DNA of 28,209 nt, taken from the NCBI GenBank assembly GCA_030067055.1, contig JASJAL010000059.1:1-28209 (forward strand), given 5' to 3'. Positions 9,561 to 18,027 of this stretch are shown here, piece after piece. The position numbers and the translations under genes are program-made. This DNA is from Kiloniellales bacterium (GTDB lineage Bacteria > Pseudomonadota > Alphaproteobacteria > Kiloniellales > JAKSBE01). Position 1 is the first letter of the stretch. Every line of letters starts with the position of its first letter. The notes below the pieces were generated by a model. That model was not told where the DNA came from. It made no database searches and worked only from the letters and a program-made list of their open reading frames with translations.

Positions 9561-10487
9561 TCACGCCTGGTAGTCGAGTCCCCAGACGCGGTAGCGCTCC
9601 GGGTCCTCGACCCAGCGCTCGCGCACCTTGACGTGCAGAAAGAGGTGGACCGGCCGCTCGAGCATCGCCTGCAGCTCGGCCTGGGCCGCCTCGCGCACCA
9701 CACGAATTGTCCGGCCGCCCTTGCCCAGGCAGATGCCCTTGTGGGTCTCGCGCTGGACGTAGACGGTCTGCTCGATCTTGACGCTGCCGTCCTCGAAGTC
9801 CTGCCAGGCGTCGGTCTCGACGGTCAGCGCGTAAGGCAATTCCTGGTGCAGTCGCAAAAAGAGTTGCTCTCGGGTCACTTCCGCGGCGATCAGCCGCATC
9901 GGCAGGTCGGTCAGCTGGTCCTCGGGATAGTGCCAGGGGCCGTCAGGCATGGCTCCCGCCAGGAAGCTACGCAGCTCGGCCAGACCGTCGCCGGTGGTGG
10001 CGGCGATCATGAAGGTGTCGGTGAAGATCCCCTCCTCCTGGAAGCGCGCCGCGAGGGCCAAGAGGCGCTCGCGCTTCACCGTGTCGATCTTGTTCAGGAC
10101 CAGCGCCGCGCGCCGGCCCTGGGCCTTGAGGCCGTCGAGGATAAGCCGAGTGTCCGGGTCAATGTCGCGGCGGCCGGCATCGAAGATCAGCAGAACGACG
10201 TCAGCGTCCGCCGCCCCGCCCCAGGCGGCCTCGACCATGGCTCGCTCCAGCCGGCGCTTGGGCTGGAAGATGCCCGGGGTATCGACCAGCACGATCTGGC
10301 TGGCGCCCTCGATGAAGATGCCGCGGATGCGGAAGCGGGTGGTCTGAACCTTGTGGGTGACGATCGAGACCTTGGCCCCGGTCAGGGCGTTGACCAGAGT
10401 CGACTTGCCGGCGTTGGGCGCGCCCAGGATCGCTGCGAAGCCGCAGCGCGGCACTGGGTCGGGGCTTGCCGGGTCCTGACCTGTCAT
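9561..10487 (-). CDS. era: GTPase Era, 16S rRNA maturation and 30S assembly
   Basis: The protein has 308 residues, the usual Era length. The GTPase domain shows G1 GAPNAGKST (22-30), G3 DTPG (69-72) and G4 NKID (132-135). The C-terminal KH domain has GICLGKGGRTIRVV. Era binds the 3' end of 16S rRNA and acts in small-subunit assembly, loosely at the membrane. Its start overlaps the rnc stop by four bases (ATGA), so the two are translationally coupled, as is common for rnc-era. recO, often next in other genomes, is not downstream here. The next gene on the strand is the SMP-30-like lactonase. Confidence 0.97.
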   Translation of the reverse strand: MTGQDPASPDPVPRCGFAAILGAPNAGKSTLVNALTGAKVSIVTHKVQTTRFRIRGIFIEGASQIVLVDTPGIFQPKRRLERAMVEAAWGGAADADVVLLIFDAGRRDIDPDTRLILDGLKAQGRRAALVLNKIDTVKRERLLALAARFQEEGIFTDTFMIAATTGDGLAELRSFLAGAMPDGPWHYPEDQLTDLPMRLIAAEVTREQLFLRLHQELPYALTVETDAWQDFEDGSVKIEQTVYVQRETHKGICLGKGGRTIRVVREAAQAELQAMLERPVHLFLHVKVRERWVEDPERYRVWGLDYQA

Positions 10488-11221
10488 GCCTCGGACTCCA
10501 GGGCTTCGAGCAGCCGGGTCGCTGCCTCCTGCTCCGCCAGGCGCTTGGAACGGCCGCTGCCCTGCGCGGCCGGCCGGTCCTCAACCGAGACCTCGACGGT
10601 GAAGATCGGATCGTGGTCGGGACCGCGGCGCTCGACCTCCCGGTAGACCGGCAGGGCAAGGCCACGGGCCTGGGCCCACTCCTGGAGCGCGGTCTTGGCT
10701 TCCTCCGGCGGCCGCAAGTCGGCCTCGATCAGCGTCCGCCACTGCACCTCGACGAAGCGGCGCGCCGCATCGAGTCCGCCGTCGAGGAACAAGGCACCGA
10801 TCAGCGCCTCGCAGCAGTCGGCCAGGATTGCCGGGTTCTCCCGGCCGCCGACTTCCTCCTCCGACTTGGAGATCGTGATGTAGGGGCCAAGCCCGATCTT
10901 GCCGGCGACCTCGGCCAGGGCCTCGCGCCGGACCAGCATGGCAAAGCGCTTGGCCAGCGCGCCCTCTCGTTCCTGCGGGAAGTCGCGATAGAGCCGTTCC
11001 GCAATGATCAGGCCGAGGACCCGGTCACCGACGAACTCCAGGCGCTGGTAGTCGTCGCCGGTGCCGCGCTGCCGCCGCGACGCGCTGCCGTGGGTCAAGG
11101 CACGGGATAGGAGTCCGGGGTCGGCGAAGTCGTGACCGAGGGTCTTTGCAAGAGGCCGAAGGCCGGCGGGTGCCGCGCTGCCGTGGTCTCGCGAATCCGC
11201 CGCGGTCCTATTCGATCCCAT
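10484..11221 (-). CDS. rnc: Ribonuclease III
   Basis: The protein has 245 residues. The RNase III signature YQRLEFVGDRVL is at 58-69 with the acidic residues E62 and D66. The second metal-binding pair is D135 and E138 in ADCCEALIGALFLDGG. A double-stranded-RNA-binding domain follows from about 172 to the end (KTALQEWAQ, then SKRLAEQEAATRLLEAL). It processes rRNA precursors and other double-stranded RNA. Its ATG overlaps the end of lepB by 14 bp and its stop overlaps the era start, placing it inside a tight lepB-rnc-era transcription unit. Confidence 0.97.
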   Translation of the reverse strand: MGSNRTAADSRDHGSAAPAGLRPLAKTLGHDFADPGLLSRALTHGSASRRQRGTGDDYQRLEFVGDRVLGLIIAERLYRDFPQEREGALAKRFAMLVRREALAEVAGKIGLGPYITISKSEEEVGGRENPAILADCCEALIGALFLDGGLDAARRFVEVQWRTLIEADLRPPEEAKTALQEWAQARGLALPVYREVERRGPDHDPIFTVEVSVEDRPAAQGSGRSKRLAEQEAATRLLEALESEA

Positions 11222-12023
11222 TGAAGATCCGGCTGAAGCGGACCGCCCAGGGCCAGCGCCAGACCTCCCAGAATCGCGCCGTGCCGTTGTGGGAGAAAAA
11301 CAGGATCTCGGCCCGGCCGATCAGGTTCTCCACCGGCACGTAGCCGACATCGTAGAGGGCGCGACTGTCCTGGCTGTTGTCCCGATTGTCGCCCATGGCG
11401 AAGACATGGCCTTCGGGCACCAAGTATTCCGAGGTGTTGTCCGTGACCTCGCGGTCGCTTCTTTCTTGGATGAGGTGCTGGCGGCCGTTCGGCAGGGTCT
11501 CGAGGTACTGGGTGTAGGGCCCGGTGCCGGCCTGCTCGGAGAGCTTCTCGCGCTTCACGGGCTCGCCGTTGATGTGGAGAACCCCGCGGATCATCTGTAG
11601 CCGGTCGCCGGGCAGCCCGACGATCCGCTTGATGTAGTCGGTCTCCTCCTCCCCGGGCTTGCGGAACACGGCGACGTCGCCGCGTTCGGGCAGGCTGCCG
11701 AAGACCCGGCCCTCGAAAAGCGGAGGGCTGAAGGGAAAGGAGTAGCGCGTGTAGCCGTAGGAGAACTTGGAGACGAAGAGGTAGTCGCCGATCAGCAGGG
11801 TCGGGATCATCGAGCCGGAGGGAATGTTGAAGGGCTCGAAGGCGAAGGTCCGGATGCCGAGCGCGATCATGACCGCGATCACGATCGTCTGCAGGGTTTC
11901 CCGGTATTCGGCAAAGGCGCCGCCGCTCCGCACCTTGTCACCCTCTTCCACGGTCTCGGCCGCTTCGGTCGGGGAGCTTTCCGGGTCGGCCCGGCGGGAC
12001 CGCGTTTCGTCCTGTTCAATCAT
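11208..12023 (-). CDS. lepB: Signal peptidase I
   Basis: The protein has 271 residues. An N-terminal cytoplasmic, acidic tail of about 45 residues is followed by one membrane segment (about 46-62). The catalytic serine lies in [14 protein letters not shown] (S71) and the general-base lysine in [12 protein letters not shown] (K132). The later family motif [11 protein letters not shown] is present. The enzyme cleaves Sec and Tat signal peptides on the periplasmic face of the inner membrane. The gene overlaps the upstream acpS by 8 bp and the downstream rnc by 14 bp, so the acpS-lepB-rnc-era genes are probably read as one unit. Confidence 0.97.
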   Translation of the reverse strand: MIEQDETRSRRADPESSPTEAAETVEEGDKVRSGGAFAEYRETLQTIVIAVMIALGIRTFAFEPFNIPSGSMIPTLLIGDYLFVSKFSYGYTRYSFPFSPPLFEGRVFGSLPERGDVAVFRKPGEEETDYIKRIVGLPGDRLQMIRGVLHINGEPVKREKLSEQAGTGPYTQYLETLPNGRQHLIQERSDREVTDNTSEYLVPEGHVFAMGDNRDNSQDSRALYDVGYVPVENLIGRAEILFFSHNGTARFWEVWRWPWAVRFSRIFNGIE

Positions 12024-12426
12024 GATCCGATGGGACGGCCGATATGATGACGATTGCCTGGGCGAGTGGATAGTCGTCGGTGATCGTCACGTCAATGCGC
12101 GCCTTCATGCCGTTGGGAGTTAGCTCCTCGAGGCGCAGGGCCGCGCCGCCCGTCAGATCCAAGGTCGGCTGCCCGCTGGGCAGGTTCACGACACCCATGT
12201 GCTGCCAGTGCACGCCGCGCCGCGGCACCCCGGTTCCCAAGGCCTTGGCGCAGGCCTCCTTTGCGGCAAAGCGCTTGGCATAGCTGGCCGCTCGCGCCGC
12301 CCGGCGGTCGGATTTGGCCCGCTCGACCTCGGTGAAGACCCGTGTGGTGAAGCGCTCGCCGAACTTCTCGAGGGTCTTTTCGATCCGGCGGATGTCGATG
12401 AGGTCGTTGCCCAGGCCGATGATCAT
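12016..12426 (-). CDS. acpS: Holo-[acyl-carrier-protein] synthase
   Basis: The protein has 136 residues. The metal-binding D8 is in [10 protein letters not shown] and E57 is in [14 protein letters not shown], the two hallmarks of AcpS-type phosphopantetheinyl transferases. It transfers 4'-phosphopantetheine from CoA to acyl carrier protein for fatty acid synthesis in the cytoplasm. The gene begins 7 bp after the pdxJ stop and overlaps lepB by 8 bp, matching the common pdxJ-acpS-lepB order of alphaproteobacteria. Confidence 0.96.
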   Translation of the reverse strand: MIIGLGNDLIDIRRIEKTLEKFGERFTTRVFTEVERAKSDRRAARAASYAKRFAAKEACAKALGTGVPRRGVHWQHMGVVNLPSGQPTLDLTGGAALRLEELTPNGMKARIDVTITDDYPLAQAIVIISAVPSDHD

Positions 12427-12433
12427 CTCAGTT

Positions 12434-13204
12434 TCAGGCCCCCCTTGCGCCGTCCGTTTCGGCGCGGGCCTTGTCCATCAGGGCACGCATCCGTCGGATC
12501 GCGCTGTCCAGCCCGCTGAAGATCGCTTCGCCGACCAGGAAGTGGCCGATGTTGAGCTCGACCAAGGACGGGATGGCGGCGACCGGCCCTACCGTGTCGA
12601 AGGTGAGGCCGTGGCCGGCATGACATTCGAGGCCGATGGCCTCGGCATGGGCCGCGGCCGTCTCCAGCTTGGCGAACTCGGCCTGGGTCGCAGGGCCGCC
12701 CTGGTCGTGCAGATAGGCCTCGCAGTAGGACCCCGTGTGCAGCTCGACCACCGGCGCGCCCAAGGCCTTGGCGGCGTCGAGCTGCAGCGGATCGGCATCG
12801 ATGAAAAGCGAGACCCGGATGTCGGCCGCGCGCAGGTCGTCGACATAGGCCTTCAGATGGTTGCGACCGCCGTGGGCGTCCAGGCCGCCCTCCGTCGTGA
12901 CCTCCTCGCGCTTCTCGGGTACGACGCAGGCCGCATGCGGCCGGTGCCGCAGGGCGATCTTCAGCATCTCCTGGGTCGCCGCCATCTCCAGGTTGAGAGG
13001 CAGATCGATCTCTCGAGTCAGGCGATCGATGTCTTCGTCGGAGATGTGCCGGCGATCCTCCCGCAGATGCGCCGTGATGCCGTCGGCGCCAGCCTGCGCC
13101 GCCAGCCGGGCCGCGCGAACCGGGTCCGGATGGAGGCCGCCGCGGGCGTTGCGGATCGTTGCCACGTGATCAATGTTGACCCCGAGTCGCAAATATCGCG
13201 TCAT
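12434..13204 (-). CDS. pdxJ: Pyridoxine 5'-phosphate synthase
   Basis: The protein has 256 residues from the ATG at 13202-13204 ([23 protein letters not shown]). This start fits the family N-terminus and has GGGGAGA eight bases upstream. A longer upstream reading is Arg-rich and lies antigenic-like within the DUF2062 gene in another frame, so it is rejected. Active-site signatures are [19 protein letters not shown] and [10 protein letters not shown], with a late [15 protein letters not shown] that is characteristic of PdxJ. It condenses 1-deoxy-D-xylulose 5-phosphate with 3-amino-2-oxopropyl phosphate in vitamin B6 synthesis. Its start lies inside the last 35 bp of the DUF2062 gene. Confidence 0.96.
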   Translation of the reverse strand: MTRYLRLGVNIDHVATIRNARGGLHPDPVRAARLAAQAGADGITAHLREDRRHISDEDIDRLTREIDLPLNLEMAATQEMLKIALRHRPHAACVVPEKREEVTTEGGLDAHGGRNHLKAYVDDLRAADIRVSLFIDADPLQLDAAKALGAPVVELHTGSYCEAYLHDQGGPATQAEFAKLETAAAHAEAIGLECHAGHGLTFDTVGPVAAIPSLVELNIGHFLVGEAIFSGLDSAIRRMRALMDKARAETDGARGA

Positions 13205-13850
13205 CTCTGTCGTCTCCCCTTTCCTCCTGCGCTGGAGCGTCGGACTCGGCCGGCTCCGGGGACGATGGTTCGTCGGGCGCCTGGCGTGCCGCCTGGACCC
13301 TTGCCTTGGCACGCCTGCGAAGCTTCTTGCGCACCCGCCGCCGGCGTTGCGCCTTCTGATAGCCTGACACAACCCGGTGCATGATCAAGTAGCTGATGAA
13401 CCAAGCGGCGATGCCGGTCGGAAGGCCGCCCACGGTCATCGGCCAGAGGATTTCCAGCGGCCGGTCGAAGATGAAGCTGAAGGACAGGTCGTCCGGCAGC
13501 TCGGTCGCGACGTCGTAGCCCAGCAGGGTTCGCCCGAAGGTGTAGATCCAAGGCAGAATCAAGGGGAAGGTCAAGGGATTGCCGACAACCGTTCCGAAAG
13601 CAGAAGCGACGACATTCCCGCGAATCGCGAGAGCTGCCAGGGCCGCGATGACGAAGTGCAGCCCGAGAAACGGCGTGAAAGAGGCCGCGGCGCCACAGGC
13701 GAAGCCGGCGGCGATGCGATAGGGCGTGCCCGGCAGGCGGCCCAGGCGATGCCGGATGTAGAGCGCCATACGGGACCAGCCGCGCCGAGGCCAGACCCAC
13801 TCGCGCGCCTGGTGATGCCAGGGAAGCGGTCTGCGCCGCCGAAAAACCAT
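13170..13850 (-). CDS. DUF2062 membrane protein
   Basis: The protein has 226 residues. The motif GTPYRIAAGFACGAAASFTPFLGLHF followed by GNPLTFPLILPWIYTFG is typical of the DUF2062 family, here given in shorter pieces: PYRIAAGFACG, SFTPFLGLH and VVGNPLTFP. It has an aromatic, basic N-terminus, three or four membrane segments, then a strongly basic stretch (QRRRRVRKKLRRRAK) and an acidic tail rich in Pro, Ser, Glu and Asp. The function of the family is unknown. It is often found next to envelope or housekeeping genes in alphaproteobacteria. Its last 35 bp overlap the pdxJ start in another frame, so the two are probably coupled. Confidence 0.88.
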   Translation of the reverse strand: MVFRRRRPLPWHHQAREWVWPRRGWSRMALYIRHRLGRLPGTPYRIAAGFACGAAASFTPFLGLHFVIAALAALAIRGNVVASAFGTVVGNPLTFPLILPWIYTFGRTLLGYDVATELPDDLSFSFIFDRPLEILWPMTVGGLPTGIAAWFISYLIMHRVVSGYQKAQRRRRVRKKLRRRAKARVQAARQAPDEPSSPEPAESDAPAQEERGDDRDDAIFATRGQH

Positions 13851-13927
13851 TGCCCCTACTCGCCCGATCCGGCCGTCGCGGCAAGCTGGCGGCGGCCTAT
13901 GGATTGATTAACGGCCGGCGGCATCGG

Positions 13928-16072
13928 TCAGGTCCGTGCCCGTTCGACAGTGGTGATCACCGACATCGCCCTCAATGCGGCCATGATATCGGTCAGATGC
14001 TTCAGATCCTTTACCTCGACATCGATCAGCATCTCGAAGAAGTCGATCGATCGGTTGGTAATCTTGAGGTTCGAGATATTCCCGTCGTTCTTGCCGATCA
14101 CCGTGGACAGGTTGCCCAGGCTGCCCGGCTCGTTGGCCACCACCACGTGGAGCCGCCCGAGGAAGGGCACAGTTGAGCCGTCAACGTCCCAGGCGAGGTC
14201 GACCCAGCGCTCCGGGGTCTCCGCGAAGGTCTGAAGGGTGTCGCAGTCGATGGTGTGAACCGTCACCCCCTTGCCGGTGGTGACGATGCCGACGATGCGG
14301 TCGCCCGGCAGCGGATGGCAGCAGTGCGCGTAGTGCAGCGCCATGCCCGGAATCAGGCCCTTGATCGGGATCGCCTGGTCCTGGGCCTTGTCCCGCTTGC
14401 TCTTGGAGCGGCCGATCGACACGACCTTGCGCCAGCCGCTGCGCTCCTTGGTGCTGGGATAGACCGCGCGCACCACCTCGAGGGCCGAGGTGTGGCCGGT
14501 GCCAACGGAGAAATGGAGGTCCTGGACCGAATCCGCCTTGAGCTTCTTCAAGCCGCCCTTCAAGGCCTTCTCGGTCAGGTCCTGGCCTTCCTGGCGAAAT
14601 ACCTTCTCCAGCATGTTGCGGCCGAGCTCGATGTACTGTTCCCGCTCCCTGGCGCGGACGAAGCGGCGGATCCGGGCCCGCGCCTTGCCGGTGACCGCGA
14701 ATTTCTCCCAATCGGGCGACGGGGTCTGCGCCTTGGAAGTGACGATCTGGACCTGGTCGCCGTTGGCCAGCCGGGTGCGCAGCGGCACCATGCGACCGTT
14801 GACCTTGGCGCCGACGCAGGTGTCGCCGACCTCGGAGTGCACGGCGTAGGCGAAGTCCAGCGGTGTGGCCCCGCTCGGCAGGGCGATCAGATCGCCCTTG
14901 GGCGTGAAGCAGAAGACCTGGTCCTGGAACATCTCGAGCTTGGTGTGCTCGAGGAACTCCTCCGGATTGGAGGCGTGGTCCAGGATGTCGAGCAGCTCCC
15001 GCACCCAGCGGTACTGGCGGCCATCGACCATCTGGGCGCCTTGCTTGTACTTCCAGTGGGCGGCGACGCCGAATTCGGCGAACTCGTGCATTTCGCGAGT
15101 CCGGATCTGAACCTCGATCCGCTGCTGTTCCGGTCCGATCAGACCGGTATGCAGCGAGCGATAGCCGTTCGGCTTCGGGGTCGAGATGTAGTCCTTGAAG
15201 CGGCCGGGCACTGTCGGATAGCGGCTGTGCAGGACGCCCAGCGCCTGGTAGCAGTCGCCGACGGAATCTACGACCACCCGGAAGGCGACGGTGTCGGCGA
15301 GCTGCTCGAAGCTGAGGTTGCGCTGCTCCATCTTGCGCCAGATCGAATAGGGCGACTTGAGCCGCCCCGAGACCCGGGCTTCGACCCCACCGTCCTTGAG
15401 CTCGCGGGCCAGCTGCTCGCGCACTCGCTCCAGCAGGTCGCCGCCCTGCTCGCGCAAGAAATTCAACCGCGCCAGGATCGAGTCCCGGGCGTCCGAGTTT
15501 AGGATGGCGAAGGCGAGGTCCTGCAGGTCGTCCTTGAAGCGCTGCATGCCGATCCGCTCGGCCAGCGGCGCGTAGATGTCCATGGTCTCGCGGGCGATGC
15601 GGCGGCGTTTGTCCGGGTTCTTGACGAAATGCAGGGTCTGCATGTTGTGCAGGCGGTCCGCGAGCTTGACCAGAAGGACCCGGATGTCCTCGGACATCGC
15701 CAGCAGCAGCTTGCGGAAGTTCTCCGCATGCTTGGTCTGCTCGGACTGCAGCTCGAGACGGGTCAGCTTGGTCACGCCGTCGACCAGACGGGCGATGTCC
15801 GGGCCGAACAACATCTCGATGTCCGAGAGCGAGGCCTCGGTGTCCTCGACGATGTCGTGCAGCAGAGCGGTCGCGATGGAGGCGCTATCCAGCTTGAGGT
15901 CGGTCAGGATACCGGCGACCTCGAGCGGATGGGAGAAATAGGGATCGCCCGAGGCCCGGGTCTGACTGCCGTGTGCCTTCATCGCGAAGACGTATGCCCG
16001 GTTCAGCAGCCCCTCATCGGCGCCGGGATCGTAGGATCTGACTTTTTCGACGAGCTCAAATTGCCGGATCAT
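13928..16072 (-). CDS. rsh: Bifunctional (p)ppGpp synthetase/hydrolase, RelA/SpoT family
   Basis: The protein has 714 residues with the full Rel/SpoT layout. The HD hydrolase domain has H48, HDIVEDT with H72-D73, and KLADRLHNM (136-144). The synthetase domain has GRLKSPYSIWRKM (236-248), RFKDYISTPKPNGYRSLHT (291-309) and EVQIRTREMHEF. A TGS domain follows (about 385-450, CFTPKGDLIALPSGATPLDFAY), and a C-terminal ACT domain (HVVVANEPGSLGNLSTVIG). Both active sites keep their key residues, so it should make and degrade the stringent-response alarmone, as single Rsh proteins do in alphaproteobacteria. It lies 84 bp downstream of rpoZ, which is probably co-transcribed. Confidence 0.95.
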   Translation of the reverse strand: MIRQFELVEKVRSYDPGADEGLLNRAYVFAMKAHGSQTRASGDPYFSHPLEVAGILTDLKLDSASIATALLHDIVEDTEASLSDIEMLFGPDIARLVDGVTKLTRLELQSEQTKHAENFRKLLLAMSEDIRVLLVKLADRLHNMQTLHFVKNPDKRRRIARETMDIYAPLAERIGMQRFKDDLQDLAFAILNSDARDSILARLNFLREQGGDLLERVREQLARELKDGGVEARVSGRLKSPYSIWRKMEQRNLSFEQLADTVAFRVVVDSVGDCYQALGVLHSRYPTVPGRFKDYISTPKPNGYRSLHTGLIGPEQQRIEVQIRTREMHEFAEFGVAAHWKYKQGAQMVDGRQYRWVRELLDILDHASNPEEFLEHTKLEMFQDQVFCFTPKGDLIALPSGATPLDFAYAVHSEVGDTCVGAKVNGRMVPLRTRLANGDQVQIVTSKAQTPSPDWEKFAVTGKARARIRRFVRAREREQYIELGRNMLEKVFRQEGQDLTEKALKGGLKKLKADSVQDLHFSVGTGHTSALEVVRAVYPSTKERSGWRKVVSIGRSKSKRDKAQDQAIPIKGLIPGMALHYAHCCHPLPGDRIVGIVTTGKGVTVHTIDCDTLQTFAETPERWVDLAWDVDGSTVPFLGRLHVVVANEPGSLGNLSTVIGKNDGNISNLKITNRSIDFFEMLIDVEVKDLKHLTDIMAALRAMSVITTVERART

Positions 16073-16156
16073 GTCGTGCCGCCGCGGGACCTGCCAGTCC
16101 TTGTTGCCTACGGCACGGCGAGCCCTGCAGTCGGTAGAGGAGCGCCGGCCGCCGGA

Positions 16157-16555
16157 TCAAACCTCCTCCGGGCTGTCGGCCTCCGGCTCTGCGGCGGCCT
16201 CCTCCGTTGTCTCGGTCTCGGCCGAGGCCAGCGACTCCTGCAGCATGCCACCCTGGGCCGCCGCCTGCGCCATCAACTCGCCCTCCAGGGCATCGAACTC
16301 CGGCTGGTCCTCCTCCGGCTCGTCCATCTCGACGTGCTTCTGTTGTCCGACAACCAGGGATTCCATGAGCTGTTCGCGCTCTATGGTGTCATCCGCGATT
16401 TCTCGGAGTGCCACCACCGGGTTCTTGTCGTTGTCTCGCTCGACCGAAAGCGGCGATCCCGCCTGAATGTCACGGGCCCGCTGCGCCGCCAGCATCACCA
16501 GCTCGAAACGGTTGGGTACTCGAACGACACAGTCTTCTACAGTAACGCGCGCCAT
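16157..16555 (-). CDS. rpoZ: RNA polymerase omega subunit
   Basis: The protein has 132 residues. The N-terminal [27 protein letters not shown] and [12 protein letters not shown] match the omega core (about residues 1-65). The rest is a long acidic, Glu/Ala-rich tail ending in EEV, a common form in alphaproteobacteria. Omega helps fold the beta' subunit and forms part of a ppGpp site, so its position ahead of rsh is functionally apt. A good promoter lies about 60 bp upstream of the ATG at 16553-16555. Confidence 0.95.
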   Translation of the reverse strand: MARVTVEDCVVRVPNRFELVMLAAQRARDIQAGSPLSVERDNDKNPVVALREIADDTIEREQLMESLVVGQQKHVEMDEPEEDQPEFDALEGELMAQAAAQGGMLQESLASAETETTEEAAAEPEADSPEEV

Positions 16556-16617
16556 GGCCGCGAAGCTCCACTTACGTCACGTGTTCATCAACAAGCTCAG
16601 ATGAGCGGGGATCTGAG

Positions 16618-16646
16618 AATATAGAAAGCCCACCCCGCGCAGGCAA
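16618..16646 (-). promoter_or_regulatory. Sigma70-type promoter of rpoZ
   Basis: On the minus strand TTGCCT (16641-16646) and TATATT (16618-16623) are 17 bp apart, with four and five of six consensus matches. The predicted transcript starts about 55 bases before the rpoZ ATG and probably continues into rsh. This is the best promoter match I noticed in the window. Confidence 0.65.
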
Positions 16647-16661
16647 GCGTCTTGAACCCCG

Positions 16662-16676
16662 GAATCCCTGGGATTC
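16662..16676. repeat. Short palindrome upstream of the rpoZ promoter
   Basis: GAATCCC-T-GGGATTC is a perfect inverted repeat around one central base, 16 bp upstream of the rpoZ -35 box. As a double-stranded palindrome it could be a protein-binding site. As RNA it could fold with a five-base loop. A TTTTTT run follows at 16684-16689 on the plus strand, but no plus-strand gene ends here, so I do not call a terminator. Confidence 0.35.
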
Positions 16677-16697
16677 TTACAGCTTTTTTGCACGGCT

Positions 16698-17216
16698 TCA
16701 GGACCGCTCTTCCAAGGGTTCGGCCCGCTGGTCCAGGGGCAAATCGGCGATCAGCGCCTCGATCCGCTGACCCGAAACCGGATGGCGCCATCCCGGCGCG
16801 ACCTCGGCCAGGGGCAGCAGGACGAAGGCTCGCCCGGCGAGGCGTGGGTGTGGCAATTCCGGCCGTTCCCCGGGCTCGCTGATGCGGCCTCGGAAGTCGA
16901 GCAGGTCGAGATCCAGGGTGCGCGCCGCGTTCCGCTGTCCCCGCCGGCGCCCGAACGCGGCCTCCAACTCATGAAGCCGTGCGAGCAGTACCGCCGGCTC
17001 CAGGGCAGTCTCCAGGGCCGCGACGCCGTTCACGAACCAAGGCTGGTCCGAAGCCGGAACCGGGGCGCTGCGATACCAGCGTGAGCGGGCGTGGATCCGG
17101 ATATCGGAGCCCTCCAAGCCGGCCAAGGCAGCCTCGAGCGTTGCCCGTGGCCCGCCATGGCGCGGGTGGGACAAATTGGCGCCCAGTCCGATCAGGACAA
17201 AATCCCCGTCCAACAC
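16698..17216 (-). CDS. folK: 2-amino-4-hydroxy-6-hydroxymethyldihydropteridine diphosphokinase
   Basis: The protein has 172 residues. It starts at a GTG (17214-17216) with AAGGA seven bases upstream. Family marks are LIGLGANLSHPR near the start, QPWFVNGVAALET in the middle, and RNAARTLDLDLLDF followed by LPHPRLAGRAFVLLPLAE, the HPPK signature with its paired Asp residues that bind magnesium. It transfers pyrophosphate from ATP to the pterin in folate synthesis. It is divergent from the NYN gene and about 140 bp upstream of rpoZ on the same strand. Confidence 0.95.
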   Translation of the reverse strand: MLDGDFVLIGLGANLSHPRHGGPRATLEAALAGLEGSDIRIHARSRWYRSAPVPASDQPWFVNGVAALETALEPAVLLARLHELEAAFGRRRGQRNAARTLDLDLLDFRGRISEPGERPELPHPRLAGRAFVLLPLAEVAPGWRHPVSGQRIEALIADLPLDQRAEPLEERS

Positions 17217-17359
17217 CTATAAATCCTTGCGAGAAAGACTCTAATCATTAAGTTCTAAGCTTAAGATGTCGATTTCTCATGTGATTTCTATGAACTACCC
17301 GACATCTATAGTTTTATATCTATTGGCCTAAGCTGGCAGGCTTATTAGGAAGGACTGAT
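17217..17359. promoter_or_regulatory. AT-rich divergent promoter region, folK / NYN gene
   Basis: This 143-bp gap is clearly richer in A and T than the rest of the window and lies between divergent starts, so it should hold both promoters. For folK, TCGACA (17267-17272) and TAATGA (17245-17250) on the minus strand are 16 bp apart. For the NYN gene, TATAGT and TATATC near 17306-17320 are possible -10 boxes but lack a good -35. The ribosome binding site AGGAAGGA (17347-17354) precedes the NYN ATG by five bases. Confidence 0.45.
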
Positions 17360-18013
17360 ATGCATTTCTACCCGCAGGAACGGGTCGCTCTCTTCATTGA
17401 TGGTGCCAATCTCTACGCCACGGCGCGATCTCTGGGCTTCGACGTCGACTACAAGCGGCTGCTCGAGCTCTTCGCGAAGGAATGCAGCCTCGTCCGCGCG
17501 TTCTATTACACGGCTCTGGTCGAAGACCAGGAATATTCGCCGATCCGCCCGCTGATCGACTGGCTGGACTACAACGGCTACAGCATGGTCACCAAGCCGA
17601 CCAAGGAGTTCACCGACGCCTCGGGACGCCGGAAGATCAAAGGAAACATGGACATCGAGCTTGCGGTCGACGTCATGGAGATGGCCGAGCACGTCAGCCA
17701 TGTCGTGATTTTCTCCGGCGACGGCGACTTCCGCAGCTTGGTCGAGGCGGTGCAGCGCAAGGGGGTCAGGGTCACGGTGGTTTCGACCATCCGCTCGCAG
17801 CCTCCCATGGTGGCCGACGAACTGCGCCGGCAGGCGGATTGCTTCGTCGACATTTCCGATCTGGAGGAACAGATCGCCCGACAGCATGCCGGCGGGGACG
17901 ACCGCGCCTACCGGCGCGGCCGGGGCCCGCGCGAGGCCAACATCGAAGACACGGCCGAGCCCGATATCGACGACGATCTGGACGACGAATACTACGAGAC
18001 CGGCACCGCCTGA
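17360..18013 (+). CDS. NYN-domain (LabA/DUF88-like) putative RNase
   Basis: The protein has 217 residues. The PIN-like NYN fold is marked by FIDGANLYA (D14), KGNMDIELAVDVM (D98, D104) and FSGDGDFRSLVEAV (D121, D123), which together form the acidic metal site of this nuclease-like family. The C-terminus after about 175 is a low-complexity Arg/Gly then Asp/Glu-rich tail. Family members are predicted ribonucleases acting on RNA. The exact role is not established for this group. The uracil-DNA glycosylase gene follows after 14 bp, so the two share an operon. The start has a strong AGGAAGGA. Confidence 0.9.
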   Translation: MHFYPQERVALFIDGANLYATARSLGFDVDYKRLLELFAKECSLVRAFYYTALVEDQEYSPIRPLIDWLDYNGYSMVTKPTKEFTDASGRRKIKGNMDIELAVDVMEMAEHVSHVVIFSGDGDFRSLVEAVQRKGVRVTVVSTIRSQPPMVADELRRQADCFVDISDLEEQIARQHAGGDDRAYRRGRGPREANIEDTAEPDIDDDLDDEYYETGTA

Positions 18014-18027
18014 ACGGCGGCACCGCA

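Noticed and set aside
13205..13372. Longer N-terminus of PdxJ
   Set aside because: The added stretch is Arg-rich and non-homologous in appearance. The family start [13 protein letters not shown] with a good ribosome binding site is at 13204.
16662..16689. Intrinsic terminator (palindrome followed by TTTTTT on the plus strand)
   Set aside because: No plus-strand gene ends here. The neighbouring genes read on the minus strand, where no T-run follows the palindrome.
17482..18027. N-terminal extension of the uracil-DNA glycosylase
   Set aside because: It overlaps the NYN gene in another frame. The ATG at 18028 directly after the NYN stop gives a normal-length glycosylase.
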